This document shows, piece after piece, positions 25,612-33,618 of a stretch of 38,556 nucleotides of DNA. The stretch spans positions 1 to 38,556 of the forward strand of contig JAJEEK010000066.1 in NCBI GenBank assembly GCA_022821065.1, given 5' to 3'. The notes under the pieces are model-generated. The model ran no database searches. It was not told the origin of the DNA and saw only the letters and a list, made by a program, of their open reading frames with translations. The DNA is from Candidatus Poribacteria bacterium. GTDB lineage: Bacteria > Poribacteria > WGA-4E > WGA-3G. The position numbers were made by a program, and so were the translations under genes. The stretch's first letter is position 1, and each line of letters starts with the position of its first letter.

Positions 25612-26700
25612 TTAGGTGTTTTCCTCAGCCAGTGCCCGGTACTTATCCAAGGTCGGCACAGATATTTGGAGCCGTTCGGCAATTTCCTGTTTGGTGTGAT
25701 GCGGAATTTCTGCTTCATACCGCATAAAGCTAATATAGGCGGTTATTTCGGACATGGTTCCGGTCTGGGCGAGTTCCAATAATTGACTGCTGATATCTTC
25801 AGGTATTGCCTGCGGGTCTCCAGTCGTTTCTTGTACAGGGGCTGCTTCGACAGCGAATGAATCTCTAAATTCTTCTGCATGTGTCTCTGCGTGTTCGTCA
25901 GGCGCATTTAGGTTTTCTACTGCCGTTTCGACATCCTCTTTTTTCAATTCTTCGCTTTCAGTAAAGATAAGTGCGGTTTCTATTACGTTTTTGAGTTCTC
26001 GTACATTCCCGTACCAATTGATATTCTGAAGATATCTAATCGCCTCTGGGGCTATATCGGTGACTAATTTATTGTAACCTTTGCTTAATTGGGCGACAAA
26101 ATCTCGCGCCAAGGGTGCGATATCCGAACGCCTGTTACGGAGCGGTGGAATCTGAATCCGAAAGAGGTTGAGTCGATAGTATAGGTCTTCCCTAAACCTT
26201 TTCCTTGTGACCGCGGTTTTAAGGTTCCTGTTTGTTGCCGCGACCACTCGGACATCTACTTCGATGATTTCTTCGCCGCCGATAGGTGAAAATTCTTGTT
26301 GTTCCAGTACCCGCAAAAATTTCACTTGGACTTCAGGCGACATCTCGCTGACTTCATCTAAGAACAAGGTGCCGCCGTTTGCCTGTTCAAATATCCCGCG
26401 GTGCTTCCGAATGGCAGTTGTAAACGCCCCTGCTTCATGTCCAAAGAGTTCGCTTTGAATGAGCTCTGGTGCAAACGCCCCACAATTGATGACTTTGAAA
26501 GGCTCATTTTTACGAGGGCTATTGTCATGAATCGCTTGCGCGATGACCTCTTTGCCAACACCTGTTTCACCCGTAATGAGGACAGTCGCTTCCGTAGGCG
26601 CGACTAAGTTTACGGCTCGAAAAACCTCTTGCATCTGTGCGGATTCACCGATAATATCCCTGGTAACGTTCTGCATCTGAGTCGTAGTTTTCCCATTCAT
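25612..26700 (-). CDS. Stand-alone AAA+ (sigma-54-activator type) regulator with altered GAFTGA loop
   Basis: It encodes 362 residues; AAGGAA lies 6 nt before the ATG. There is no receiver, GAF or PAS domain: the AAA+ domain begins at about residue 15 (IIGESAQMQEVF). Walker A GETGVGKE is at 44-51, Walker B TLFLDE at 111-116, the arginine-finger region is REDLYYRLN, and the sensor-II region is WYGNVRELKN. The sigma-54-contacting loop reads GAFTTA (91-96) rather than GAFTGA. After an acidic linker (about 260-300) the C-terminus holds a helix-turn-helix (about 336-356, TKQEIAERLQISVPTLDKYR). It resembles PspF-like single-module enhancer-binding proteins. The loop change raises doubt whether it still remodels sigma-54 holoenzyme; it could act as a TyrR-like regulator. 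MITE copy 2 lies directly upstream. Confidence 0.85.
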   Translation of the reverse strand: MNGKTTTQMQNVTRDIIGESAQMQEVFRAVNLVAPTEATVLITGETGVGKEVIAQAIHDNSPRKNEPFKVINCGAFAPELIQSELFGHEAGAFTTAIRKHRGIFEQANGGTLFLDEVSEMSPEVQVKFLRVLEQQEFSPIGGEEIIEVDVRVVAATNRNLKTAVTRKRFREDLYYRLNLFRIQIPPLRNRRSDIAPLARDFVAQLSKGYNKLVTDIAPEAIRYLQNINWYGNVRELKNVIETALIFTESEELKKEDVETAVENLNAPDEHAETHAEEFRDSFAVEAAPVQETTGDPQAIPEDISSQLLELAQTGTMSEITAYISFMRYEAEIPHHTKQEIAERLQISVPTLDKYRALAEENT

Positions 26701-26729
26701 TTTGTTTTCCTTGCTTTTTGATGAAAATT

Positions 26730-26845
26730 AGTTACGCATGCGGCTCTTTATGTACCACAAACTGTTAGTTTGTGACGCAAAAATGCTGGATTTTACGGAA
26801 AATTCATCTAATAGAACGGTTTACATCCAAAATTGCGTAAGTCCT
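26730..26845. mobile_element. MITE-like element, copy 2
   Basis: It matches copies 1 and 3 (GCATGCGGCTCTTTATGTAC; TTACATCCAAAATTGCGTAA). The left end has lost about three bases (AG--TTACGCA), while the right end TGCGTAAGTCCT is intact and stops 4 bp short of the neighbouring gene's stop codon. It exactly fills the gap between the AAA+ regulator and the divergent Gfo/Idh gene. Confidence 0.75.
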
Positions 26846-26849
26846 GCCT

Positions 26850-27995
26850 TTATAAGATTTGGTGGTACTCGGCAAGTGCTGAAGAGAAATCGCCGCGTTT
26901 ACCCAAGAGCAGTGCCTTCTGGTGTCGGTATTCTCTATTCTGCGGATCAACATCCAGCTGAGATGTCAGGCGTTGAAGTTCAGCATCTACGTTCGCATGA
27001 ACCTCACGCAGTTTTAGACTCGTCTGTCCGTGTTCAATACAGTCTTGTAATCTTTCTCGGAACCACAGCGCGGGCAAAGTACTCCGGAGCGTGCCCGCAT
27101 ACGGTTCGCGATTGCCTTCAATCGCTAAACAGAACTCTCTAAGTTGACCGGAAGAGCCTTGTATGTTTGCCGAAATTTCCTCATCTCCGCCGCCCATCCT
27201 GAAAGTATTCTCCGTAGAGAAGCATTTCCAAGTCTGCAGGTCACTCCAGATGTAAGAGGCACCACCAGTAATTTCAATCTTGTGATAGGAATCGTTACCC
27301 CATTGGCGATTAGAGGTTTGACAGAACGTACAAAGGGCGCCCTGCGGAAATCTGAGAGTGCACGCCAGGTTCGGTGCTCCATTTGTCGAAGCCATTACGG
27401 TCGCTTCTTCAGGCAGCACCGTATACTCTACAAAGAGGCGACGAACTATCTCAAAGACAATCTGGAGATGTGAGTTGCCAAACTTCAACAAGTCGTTTAA
27501 ATACGGCACGCGTCCGATGCCCAGCAAGAACCGCATGTCCTGGATAATTCCGAACCCAGAACCACTAACAATACGTAAGATTTCCTGAATACATCTGCCA
27601 AATATGAACCTTGTTCCTGTCATAACGAGACGGTTATATTTTTCAGATGCTGCAGCAAGGTGGAGACCTTCTTCTAAAGAGTCAGGGATGGTCGGAGCCA
27701 AGACATTGATACCCGCGGCAAGTGCAGATTCAATCAGTTGGGCACGCGGTACGATTGCCACCTCGTCTGAGACAATGATAACACCATCTAATTTCGGATG
27801 TGTCGTATTGAACATTTCTTCAGGGCTCTCAAAGAAATCACACTCGAAAAGCGAGGCAAACTTTTCAACACGGACACGGTTTTCCGGAATGACACTGGAA
27901 TTTGCGATGCAGTTTACACGCAATTGAACAGGGTACAAGGCTTGAAAAAGCCGCGGTTGTATCTGTTCGCCAGAATAAACAACACCGATCCTCAT
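26850..27995 (-). CDS. Divergent Gfo/Idh/MocA-like protein with C-terminal TPR-like tail
   Basis: It encodes 381 residues; GGAGG lies 5 nt before the ATG, which overlaps the stop of the upstream gene (ATGA). The N-terminus MRIGVVYSG replaces the usual GxGxxG dinucleotide-binding loop. The middle part keeps the Rossmann plus beta-sheet layout (LDGVIIVSDE, ALAAGINVLAPTIPDSLEEG), but the catalytic EKP motif is missing (APT at that place). The last roughly 40 residues (NREYRHQKALLLGKRGDFSSALAEY) look like one TPR unit. Cofactor binding and activity are therefore doubtful; it may be a non-catalytic or differently specialised relative. Translational coupling suggests it works with the protein encoded just upstream. 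Confidence 0.7.
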   Translation of the reverse strand: MRIGVVYSGEQIQPRLFQALYPVQLRVNCIANSSVIPENRVRVEKFASLFECDFFESPEEMFNTTHPKLDGVIIVSDEVAIVPRAQLIESALAAGINVLAPTIPDSLEEGLHLAAASEKYNRLVMTGTRFIFGRCIQEILRIVSGSGFGIIQDMRFLLGIGRVPYLNDLLKFGNSHLQIVFEIVRRLFVEYTVLPEEATVMASTNGAPNLACTLRFPQGALCTFCQTSNRQWGNDSYHKIEITGGASYIWSDLQTWKCFSTENTFRMGGGDEEISANIQGSSGQLREFCLAIEGNREPYAGTLRSTLPALWFRERLQDCIEHGQTSLKLREVHANVDAELQRLTSQLDVDPQNREYRHQKALLLGKRGDFSSALAEYHQIL

Positions 27996-28663
27996 GATGT
28001 CCTCCCGTAATTGTAGTGTCTTTTAATTTCCTCGACTTCGGTGACGTATTCGTTTGCTGCTGCGACCTCGGTTTGCGCCCACCGGTCAATAGCGTTCTCT
28101 ATCCTCGTGATGGTTGTCTCGTACAGGGGTTGAGTTTCAGGCACTGTTTTAGAAAGGCGTTCCGCTATCTCTGGGAGCGGCTTTTTTAAGGCAGTCAGGC
28201 ATCCTACCTGAAATTCAAACAAACCCTTGAGTCGGAGGGTTAATGCCAACATCCCCCACCATTTACTGTTGACCTCATCAACTAATTCTGCACCGCCAGT
28301 CAATGGGCGCGAGAGTGGGTTCCTTTCTTCAGGTAAACACAAGATATCAACTGCGGCAGCTATCGTAAGGTTTTGCAGACCTTCCCAAAGCGCATTACCA
28401 CGCCACACATCCGCCACAGAAAAATTGTGAGTCTGCTCTACAGCTCGACAGAACACCTCATGCTGCACTATATTAGCAGCACGCCTATCCACTAAAAGAT
28501 CTAAGGCAATCGCATAAACGTTCCTCCCATAAGAGGCAGCGTCATTAATGCGCGCAGTATTTATCACAGCTAAGTTGGTACCCGATCTCGGTCCCCGTAG
28601 TTTAGCTGAATAAACCGCTGAATCGTAGTATTTTAAAAATTCTCCTCGTGTAATCTTCGCCAC
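27992..28663 (-). CDS. Hypothetical protein coupled to divergent Gfo/Idh protein
   Basis: It encodes 223 residues from a GTG start (an in-frame TGA just upstream leaves no other choice); AAGGG sits unusually close, 2 nt before it. There is no signal peptide or membrane segment. The sequence is mostly helical, with conserved-looking patches (RNVYAIALDLLVDRR, WRGNALWEGLQNLTIAAAVD, NSKWWGMLALTLRLKGLFEF). I recognise no family. The stop codon overlaps the next start, so the two proteins are made together in fixed proportion. Confidence 0.65.
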   Translation of the reverse strand: MAKITRGEFLKYYDSAVYSAKLRGPRSGTNLAVINTARINDAASYGRNVYAIALDLLVDRRAANIVQHEVFCRAVEQTHNFSVADVWRGNALWEGLQNLTIAAAVDILCLPEERNPLSRPLTGGAELVDEVNSKWWGMLALTLRLKGLFEFQVGCLTALKKPLPEIAERLSKTVPETQPLYETTITRIENAIDRWAQTEVAAANEYVTEVEEIKRHYNYGRTS

Positions 28664-28707
28664 ATCCCTTCAAGAATAGTATTGCTTCAATATTGAGTTT
28701 ATGGATT

Positions 28708-28740
28708 GTAGGTTGGGTTGAGCGTCAGCGAAACCCAACA
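28708..28740. repeat. Short dispersed palindromic repeat
   Basis: GTAGGTTGGGTTGAGCG...CGAAACCCAACA forms a hairpin (GTTGGGTT/AACCCAAC). The left half is the same word as the ends of the element at 9572-9803. Confidence 0.6.
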
Positions 28741-28814
28741 TCTCCAGACATTCTTCATGGAGTCTCAAGACCAACTCTCAAACTCAACTTTGAACGACTA
28801 ATAGTGTTATAGTT

Positions 28815-28934
28815 AGGACTTACGCATGCTGCGCTTTATGTACCATAAACTTCCAGTTTGTGACGCGAAAATGCTGGATTGGACGAAAACTTTCGTCTAA
28901 CACAACGATTTACATCCAAAATTGCGTAAGTCCT
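28815..28934. mobile_element. MITE-like element, copy 3
   Basis: The element is 120 bp with perfect 12-bp terminal inverted repeats AGGACTTACGCA / TGCGTAAGTCCT, so this is the best-preserved copy. ATAGT occurs immediately outside both ends within one base (possible target duplication). With the repeat at 28708 it accounts for much of the 413-bp gap 28664-29076; the rest is AT-rich without recognisable features. Confidence 0.75.
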
Positions 28935-29076
28935 GATAGTAAAGCCTGCAATTATAAACTAATGGTATAAATTAAACCAAGTTGCTACTTACAAGATTTT
29001 AGACAGTTAGACCCATTTTCACTGAAACGCGTTTAAATTATACCAATTTCTAAAAAAAAAGCAAAATTTTTCTTTT

Positions 29077-30138
29077 CTACAACGGTAGCGATATGGGTGT
29101 ACCAATTCGCGAAGACCGATACGTCGCCTCTGCCAACTCGATCCCGTCTCTGCCGATGCGTCCGTGCGTTGTCGGTTCCGCTTCACCGGCGATGCACTGG
29201 AGCCAATGGTCAATGCTCGCGCCTTTCGCTGCCATTCCCCAATACCGCTGTTCGCGCTGTGCGTCTGGTACGTTACGGTAGGTGTCGTCATCCGGTGCCG
29301 AGGCAGAGAATTCTTCCGCTGATGCCATGTCGTGTGTTTTCCAACGGAGTCCGTGCCGTGTTAACGTCGCAGAACCTTTGCTTGTGACGAGACCGTTCCC
29401 GCTATTCCCGATCTCCGCTGCCCAACTCTTCATCATCATACCGACACCGCCGTTTTTGAAATGCACGGTTAGCACGGCGTTGTTCTCAACGGCTTCGTCG
29501 GCGGAAGGGTAGGTGCCACCGAGCGGGACATGGCTTGTGAACCCATAGACAGTCGAGGCGGAACCGTAGAGCCACAACCAGATATCAAGATGGTGAATCG
29601 CCTGCTCTACCAACATACCGCCGGATTCTGCCTTGACAAAAAGCCACGGATGCCGTTCCGGTGAAAACCAACCGACCTGATTGGAATACGCCATCTGCAA
29701 TGTACCAAGCGTGCCGTCGTCTAACAGCGATTTCAGTTTCATGTATCCCGGATCGAAACGCATCATATAGGCGACCATCAGGAGGACACCAGCATTTTCA
29801 GCGGCAGCGACCATCTCGTCCCCTTCGGCGACGTTACAACACATCGGTTTTTCCATTAAGATGTGTTTGCCAGCATCGGCAGCGGCGCGGGTAATTTCGA
29901 GATGCGGACGTGGATGCACACACACATCAACCGCGTCTATGTCCGATCTGTCAAGGAGTGCGCGATAGTCTGTATAGGCATCTGCCCCAAATCTATCTGC
30001 CTGTTCGTTTGCAGCTGCCTCGTTGATGTCTGCGATGGCAACGATGTCAGCACGACGCGTCGGTTCTTGGTAATAAGGTGCATGGAGACCTCTGAAGATG
30101 CCTCCACATCCGATAATACCGACTCTGATTTTGTCCAT
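29077..30138 (-). CDS. Gfo/Idh/MocA family oxidoreductase
   Basis: It encodes 353 residues and is predicted to be an NAD(P)-dependent dehydrogenase acting on sugars, polyols or similar substrates. The N-terminal Rossmann fold starts with RVGIIGCGGIF (5-15). The catalytic-lysine motif EKP is at 96-98 (MEKPM). The substrate-domain motif reads GGMLVEQAIHHLD (173-185), with Glu178 where most relatives have Asp; His182 and Asp185 are kept. The start lies 20 bp after the selenoprotein stop, in the same direction, so it is probably the third gene of an operon with the selenoprotein and another Gfo/Idh enzyme. Substrate unknown. Confidence 0.9.
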   Translation of the reverse strand: MDKIRVGIIGCGGIFRGLHAPYYQEPTRRADIVAIADINEAAANEQADRFGADAYTDYRALLDRSDIDAVDVCVHPRPHLEITRAAADAGKHILMEKPMCCNVAEGDEMVAAAENAGVLLMVAYMMRFDPGYMKLKSLLDDGTLGTLQMAYSNQVGWFSPERHPWLFVKAESGGMLVEQAIHHLDIWLWLYGSASTVYGFTSHVPLGGTYPSADEAVENNAVLTVHFKNGGVGMMMKSWAAEIGNSGNGLVTSKGSATLTRHGLRWKTHDMASAEEFSASAPDDDTYRNVPDAQREQRYWGMAAKGASIDHWLQCIAGEAEPTTHGRIGRDGIELAEATYRSSRIGTPISLPL

Positions 30139-30158
30139 TTTTTAATTTTTCCTTGCGG

Positions 30159-30929
30159 TTAAGCAATGCGGTTTGTACTTGAATTGCTATCTACTAACAT
30201 ATCGTGTTGCCTACTACTTTTAAGGATAGGAGGCGGTGTTTTGTCCTCCAAGAGTGCGAGTGCCTCAGCGATGATGGCGTGCTGCAATGCTAAGTTATTC
30301 GGTTCACCGAGTGGATGTCCGAAACCGTACGGCACTCCTAAAGCGCGCGGCGGTTTCACCTTCTTGGTAATGTCTTCTATAAGTGTAATTGAAACCGTAG
30401 AGATTCCCGCTGCTTCAACAGCACGCTGTATCAATCCGACGGATTGATTGCACATCGGTCAGACAGGCGTTAGGAAAGCGACATCTACACCGTCCGTTTT
30501 AAGCTTATGTCCGACTTCAGGCGCGGTTTTTTCAATGAGTGCTTCCGGTTTTGTGATGGATCCCATGAAACTGAAATGTCTATGGTTTAGCGAGCCGATT
30601 TTGCCTTCGGTCTCCAGTTCCTTGAACCTATCGAGTGGAAATGCGAGGTTCGGATCCGTTTCGAGACCGCGCTCATCGTAAGCAGCACTTTTGTGTCCGT
30701 TGATGAGTGCTTGCGTCTGTGTGGCATTCGGAATCTCGCGGTACGAACAGTCCCCACTTTCAAAGGGAGGCTGTCCATCAAGAAGAAAACCGGCGGTTGT
30801 AATGAGTGCGACGCGACATTCGTTCAACGGCAAGCGCAACCGTGTGTGCGGAGTTGCCTCATAGTGCTTACCGCGATAGAGTTTCATAAAGAATCGCGAG
30901 AACGGATCAAGTTTACGTAAGGGTGCCAT
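30159..30929 (-). CDS. Putative selenoprotein, GrdB-like (glycine/betaine/sarcosine/proline reductase B family), in-frame TGA = Sec
   Basis: Two abutting open frames (30459-30929 and 30159-30455) lie in the SAME frame, separated only by a TGA at 30459-30461. Reading TGA as selenocysteine gives 256 residues with Sec157 in a U-P-M-C motif (AFLTPV-U-PMCNQSVGLIQ). Both halves match one family as I know it: FPLDRFKELETEGKIGSL and HFSFMG before the site, GLIQRAVEAAGI, SITLI and PYGFGHPLGEPNN after it. In that family this position is Cys or Sec and is the redox-active nucleophile. A hairpin of bacterial SECIS type follows the TGA (30430-30448). The family relates to the Sec-containing B subunit of Clostridial-type reductases, which cleaves C-N bonds, but this short stand-alone form has no established reaction. 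It sits 12 bp after one Gfo/Idh gene and 20 bp before another. The alternative is a nonsense-mutated pseudogene. Confidence 0.8.
30430..30448 (-). promoter_or_regulatory. Candidate bacterial SECIS element
   Basis: On the minus strand ATCAATCC-GTC-GGATTGAT is a perfect 8-bp stem closed by a 3-nt loop starting with G. It begins 10 nt after the TGA, putting the loop 18 nt downstream of the codon. Known bacterial SECIS elements are small hairpins within the coding region right after UGA, with a G at the loop start and about 16-37 nt between UGA and loop. This fits. Confidence 0.7.
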
Positions 30930-30941
30930 ACCTGCCTCATA

Positions 30942-31967
30942 TTAGCCGTTCGCGAAGATAAGTCGTGTTCTATTCTGACAAGGGAGTTGTATCGTCGCTC
31001 CGGTGATGCCGCTCTCAATCGTGGCGAACCCGATTTCGTTGACAGCGGTATAGTCGTCACGAGCGCAATGTGGCAGCGGACCGCCATCCAAGTGGTCGGT
31101 AATCTGTTTGTAGGCAACTTTGAACGGACTGGCGTTTTCGGGTAACGCAAGCGTATCATTGTCAACCAATTTTCCGCCTCTATGGACAGTGGCACCGCTA
31201 TAGAAGCCTGTCTGTACACTGCCTTCGCTGCCGAGAATATCGACTGAGAACCCGCCGCGCGTGCCGTGGTTCCCGACATGGAATCCCATAACGCCGCTCG
31301 CAAACTGGATGGTTGAACCGACAATGGCAGGTTCAGGTTCATAAGGCTCCGGCACATCGCCACCACCAGAAACGAAACCGGTCACGGCAGCCGGATCGTA
31401 GCCAGCGAATTGGCAGATCATGTCCGTTGTATGGATGGAAAAAGAGAGAACACCGCCGCCGCAATAACCGATAACGGTCTTCACCTCACCGATGAGACCG
31501 TCTTTGATCAGCGATTGCAGGCGAATCAGATGCGGCCCCCAGTGTCGCGTATAATCCACAACAATCGGAATCCCTTTTGCATCTGCACCCGCGGTCATGA
31601 GGTCAACCTCTTCAAGTGAACATCCCGCAGGTTTTTCGAGGAAGATGGCTTTTATGTCAGCCTTCAAGACGTTCTGCATCACTGCGAAATGGTGCGGTCC
31701 GCGGACACAGACAGCGACGATGTCCAAATCTTCGCTTTCCAGCATCTGAACATCTGTTTCATAGAAGTTGATGGAGTTATCTGGAAACCCAGGCCCCCAT
31801 GTCTGCTGGAATTCTTCTCGTCGTTCTGCGGACATATCTGCGACTGCGACAAGTTCGGTTGTTTCGCAGAAACGAATACCACCTGCGTGGCAATACGGAT
31901 AAGCGTCATCAGGCGTTGAATAGCGGGCGGCGATGCTGCCTAACCCGATAATACCGACACGATACAT
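30942..31967 (-). CDS. Gfo/Idh/MocA family oxidoreductase
   Basis: The ATG at 31967 is preferred to an upstream in-frame ATG (32009) because AAAGGAG lies 8 nt before it and the Rossmann motif then starts at residue 5. It encodes 341 residues. The NAD(P)-binding motif is GIIGLGSIA (5-13), the end of the second beta strand is AVADMSAERR (41-50), and the catalytic lysine motif is LEKPAG (110-115). The substrate domain includes GYCGGGVLSFSIHTTDMICQ, where His and Asp take the usual catalytic positions. It is the first gene of a compact operon, 12 bp before the selenoprotein gene. Likely a dehydrogenase of a sugar- or polyol-like substrate. Confidence 0.9.
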   Translation of the reverse strand: MYRVGIIGLGSIAARYSTPDDAYPYCHAGGIRFCETTELVAVADMSAERREEFQQTWGPGFPDNSINFYETDVQMLESEDLDIVAVCVRGPHHFAVMQNVLKADIKAIFLEKPAGCSLEEVDLMTAGADAKGIPIVVDYTRHWGPHLIRLQSLIKDGLIGEVKTVIGYCGGGVLSFSIHTTDMICQFAGYDPAAVTGFVSGGGDVPEPYEPEPAIVGSTIQFASGVMGFHVGNHGTRGGFSVDILGSEGSVQTGFYSGATVHRGGKLVDNDTLALPENASPFKVAYKQITDHLDGGPLPHCARDDYTAVNEIGFATIESGITGATIQLPCQNRTRLIFANG

Positions 31968-32034
31968 TGGCGTTTCTCCTTTTTCGAGGGTTGTATAAGA
32001 GCATAGCATAAACGCGGTAAAATGGCAAGGTGAA

Positions 32035-32060
32035 GTTAGCCATCAGACGTTAGCCATCAG
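32035..32060. repeat. 12-bp direct repeat at a stop codon
   Basis: GTTAGCCATCAG occurs at 32035-32046 and 32049-32060; the second copy contains the glycosyltransferase stop codon. A third partial copy, GCATCAG, follows. This is a small tandem duplication at the gene end. Confidence 0.6.
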
Positions 32061-33603
32061 GCATCAGATAGAGGTGGAAACCTTCGTTACCGATGACGGA
32101 ACCGGTGAATTTGACTAAAAAGGAAAGATTATGTTGCCCACGCAATTTAGCACCAATTGCACGATTCAAGATAATCAGCACCGGTTGAGAATGCTCGCGA
32201 CTGAGTTTTCGCGCCGCTTCAATGACGAGTTGATTGGTAACATTGTGCGTCCGCGCCTTGTCCCACCTCACAAAAGAACCAAGGCGGCTTCCGCTTGGAT
32301 AGTAAACCTGTCGTTTCGGTAGATAGCCTACGACGGTGCTGGTAGCGGAATCCTTGTCAGCAACTATTAGATGGTCCTGCATGCCTTGCGATTTGATGTA
32401 TTCGGCTGTGAGTTTACCGTAGGAGAAAATATGACGGTGTTCCATCTTTGTGGCGATAATACCCCCGATCGCATGGCAGATAAGGAGCAGCGTCAAGACC
32501 ACCGTCCCTGCCACATTTAGAACCCGACTCACAACCGAACCTGTGTCGTCCTGTTCAGTCTTACCGAAATTGATTGATGGGGAGTCTCGGTAAATCCAAC
32601 AGCACATCAAAAACGTTAGAAAGAGGAACCCATGATGTCGAATGCTACCCTGATATTTTATGTAGAAAAACGTCAGAAGTCCAAACGTACCCGTAAGATA
32701 GATAAGGAGTGCAGTTGGTCGTTTAAAAAACAGCAGCACGCTGAAAAACAGAAAAAAATAAAAGAGCGGAATTTGGATGGCTTGGAAGAGCGGATAGGTT
32801 GTTAGGAGGTTTGACCCCCAAAAATGGAGTGTTGTCTTGGGGATTGGAAGATACGCGCGTGAAATCAACTTGACGATATTGTTAACGCGTTTCGGATCAT
32901 AGTTGAAGTGCCACGCGACAGCAAATCCCGTATCTGGTGGGGGACTGAGTTGCAACACTGCTGTCGTAATACCGATACCGATGAGCGCGAACCCGATCCA
33001 TATAGGCCTTTTATCTTCGATAGCCCCAATGTCTCGGTTTAGCGGTTGAGAGAACCGGCTACCAAAGACGTATTCGCAACAGAGTGCCCCTGCGATTGCT
33101 ATGGTAACGATCAACGCATGAACACTCGTATGCGCAAGCAGAAATAGCACACAACCCACCCAAATGAACCGTTTGTAACGTTCTCTGAAAAGCACACAAA
33201 AAACGGTTATCAGGAGCATTCCAAGCGCGTAGTTCCGCGCAACGATGGCGTATTCATAGAGGACGAAATATCCGAAGCAGAAGAGGAGTTTCTGGAACCA
33301 GTTGAAAGGCGCGTATCGAACGAAGAGATAGACGGTCGCACCCGTAATCAAGAGGTGGAACATCTGCATAATAACAGGCGAATGTGTTATACGGCTGAGC
33401 GGCATGAGGCAGAGGTGCCATAAACCTGGATGCCCCTCATACTTGAGGTTTGCGAAGAGATTAAAGACGGAGGTGCTGTCGCGGGCGAGGAGCCACGCTT
33501 GGATTTCATCGCGCCACATCTCATGGTGGCTGGCAGTAAACGCACCGACTGCAAGAAAAAGGCACGTCAGACCGAGGGCGTAGTGTTTGTTTCTATTCTC
33601 CAT
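32050..33603 (-). CDS. Polytopic membrane protein, GT-C-type glycosyltransferase-like
   Basis: It encodes 517 residues with about ten hydrophobic segments. The first helix is followed by an extracytoplasmic loop carrying EMWRDEIQAWL (28-38), the acidic DE pair (Asp32, Glu33) typical of GT-C fold, GT39/PMT-like transferases that use lipid-linked sugars. Other landmarks are GHPGLWHLCLMPL and ARNYALGMLL, also placed as in this superfamily. A soluble C-terminal part (about 400-517) follows the last helix. It lies 15 bp after the vWA gene stop, in the same direction, so the two are likely cotranscribed. The sugar donor and acceptor are unknown; the acceptor could be the surface proteins of the cluster, but that is speculation. 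Confidence 0.75.
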   Translation of the reverse strand: MENRNKHYALGLTCLFLAVGAFTASHHEMWRDEIQAWLLARDSTSVFNLFANLKYEGHPGLWHLCLMPLSRITHSPVIMQMFHLLITGATVYLFVRYAPFNWFQKLLFCFGYFVLYEYAIVARNYALGMLLITVFCVLFRERYKRFIWVGCVLFLLAHTSVHALIVTIAIAGALCCEYVFGSRFSQPLNRDIGAIEDKRPIWIGFALIGIGITTAVLQLSPPPDTGFAVAWHFNYDPKRVNNIVKLISRAYLPIPKTTLHFWGSNLLTTYPLFQAIQIPLFYFFLFFSVLLFFKRPTALLIYLTGTFGLLTFFYIKYQGSIRHHGFLFLTFLMCCWIYRDSPSINFGKTEQDDTGSVVSRVLNVAGTVVLTLLLICHAIGGIIATKMEHRHIFSYGKLTAEYIKSQGMQDHLIVADKDSATSTVVGYLPKRQVYYPSGSRLGSFVRWDKARTHNVTNQLVIEAARKLSREHSQPVLIILNRAIGAKLRGQHNLSFLVKFTGSVIGNEGFHLYLMPDG

Positions 33604-33618
33604 TATTTCTCTATCGTT

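Noticed and set aside
29031..29076. Terminator behind the Gfo/Idh gene (run of nine T on the minus strand)
   Set aside because: The stem before it is short and AT-only; not enough to call.
30159..30455. Separate 98-residue protein starting at MCNQSVGLIQ
   Set aside because: It has no ribosome site, begins two codons after the TGA, and continues the same family domain; it is better read as the C-terminal half of the selenoprotein.
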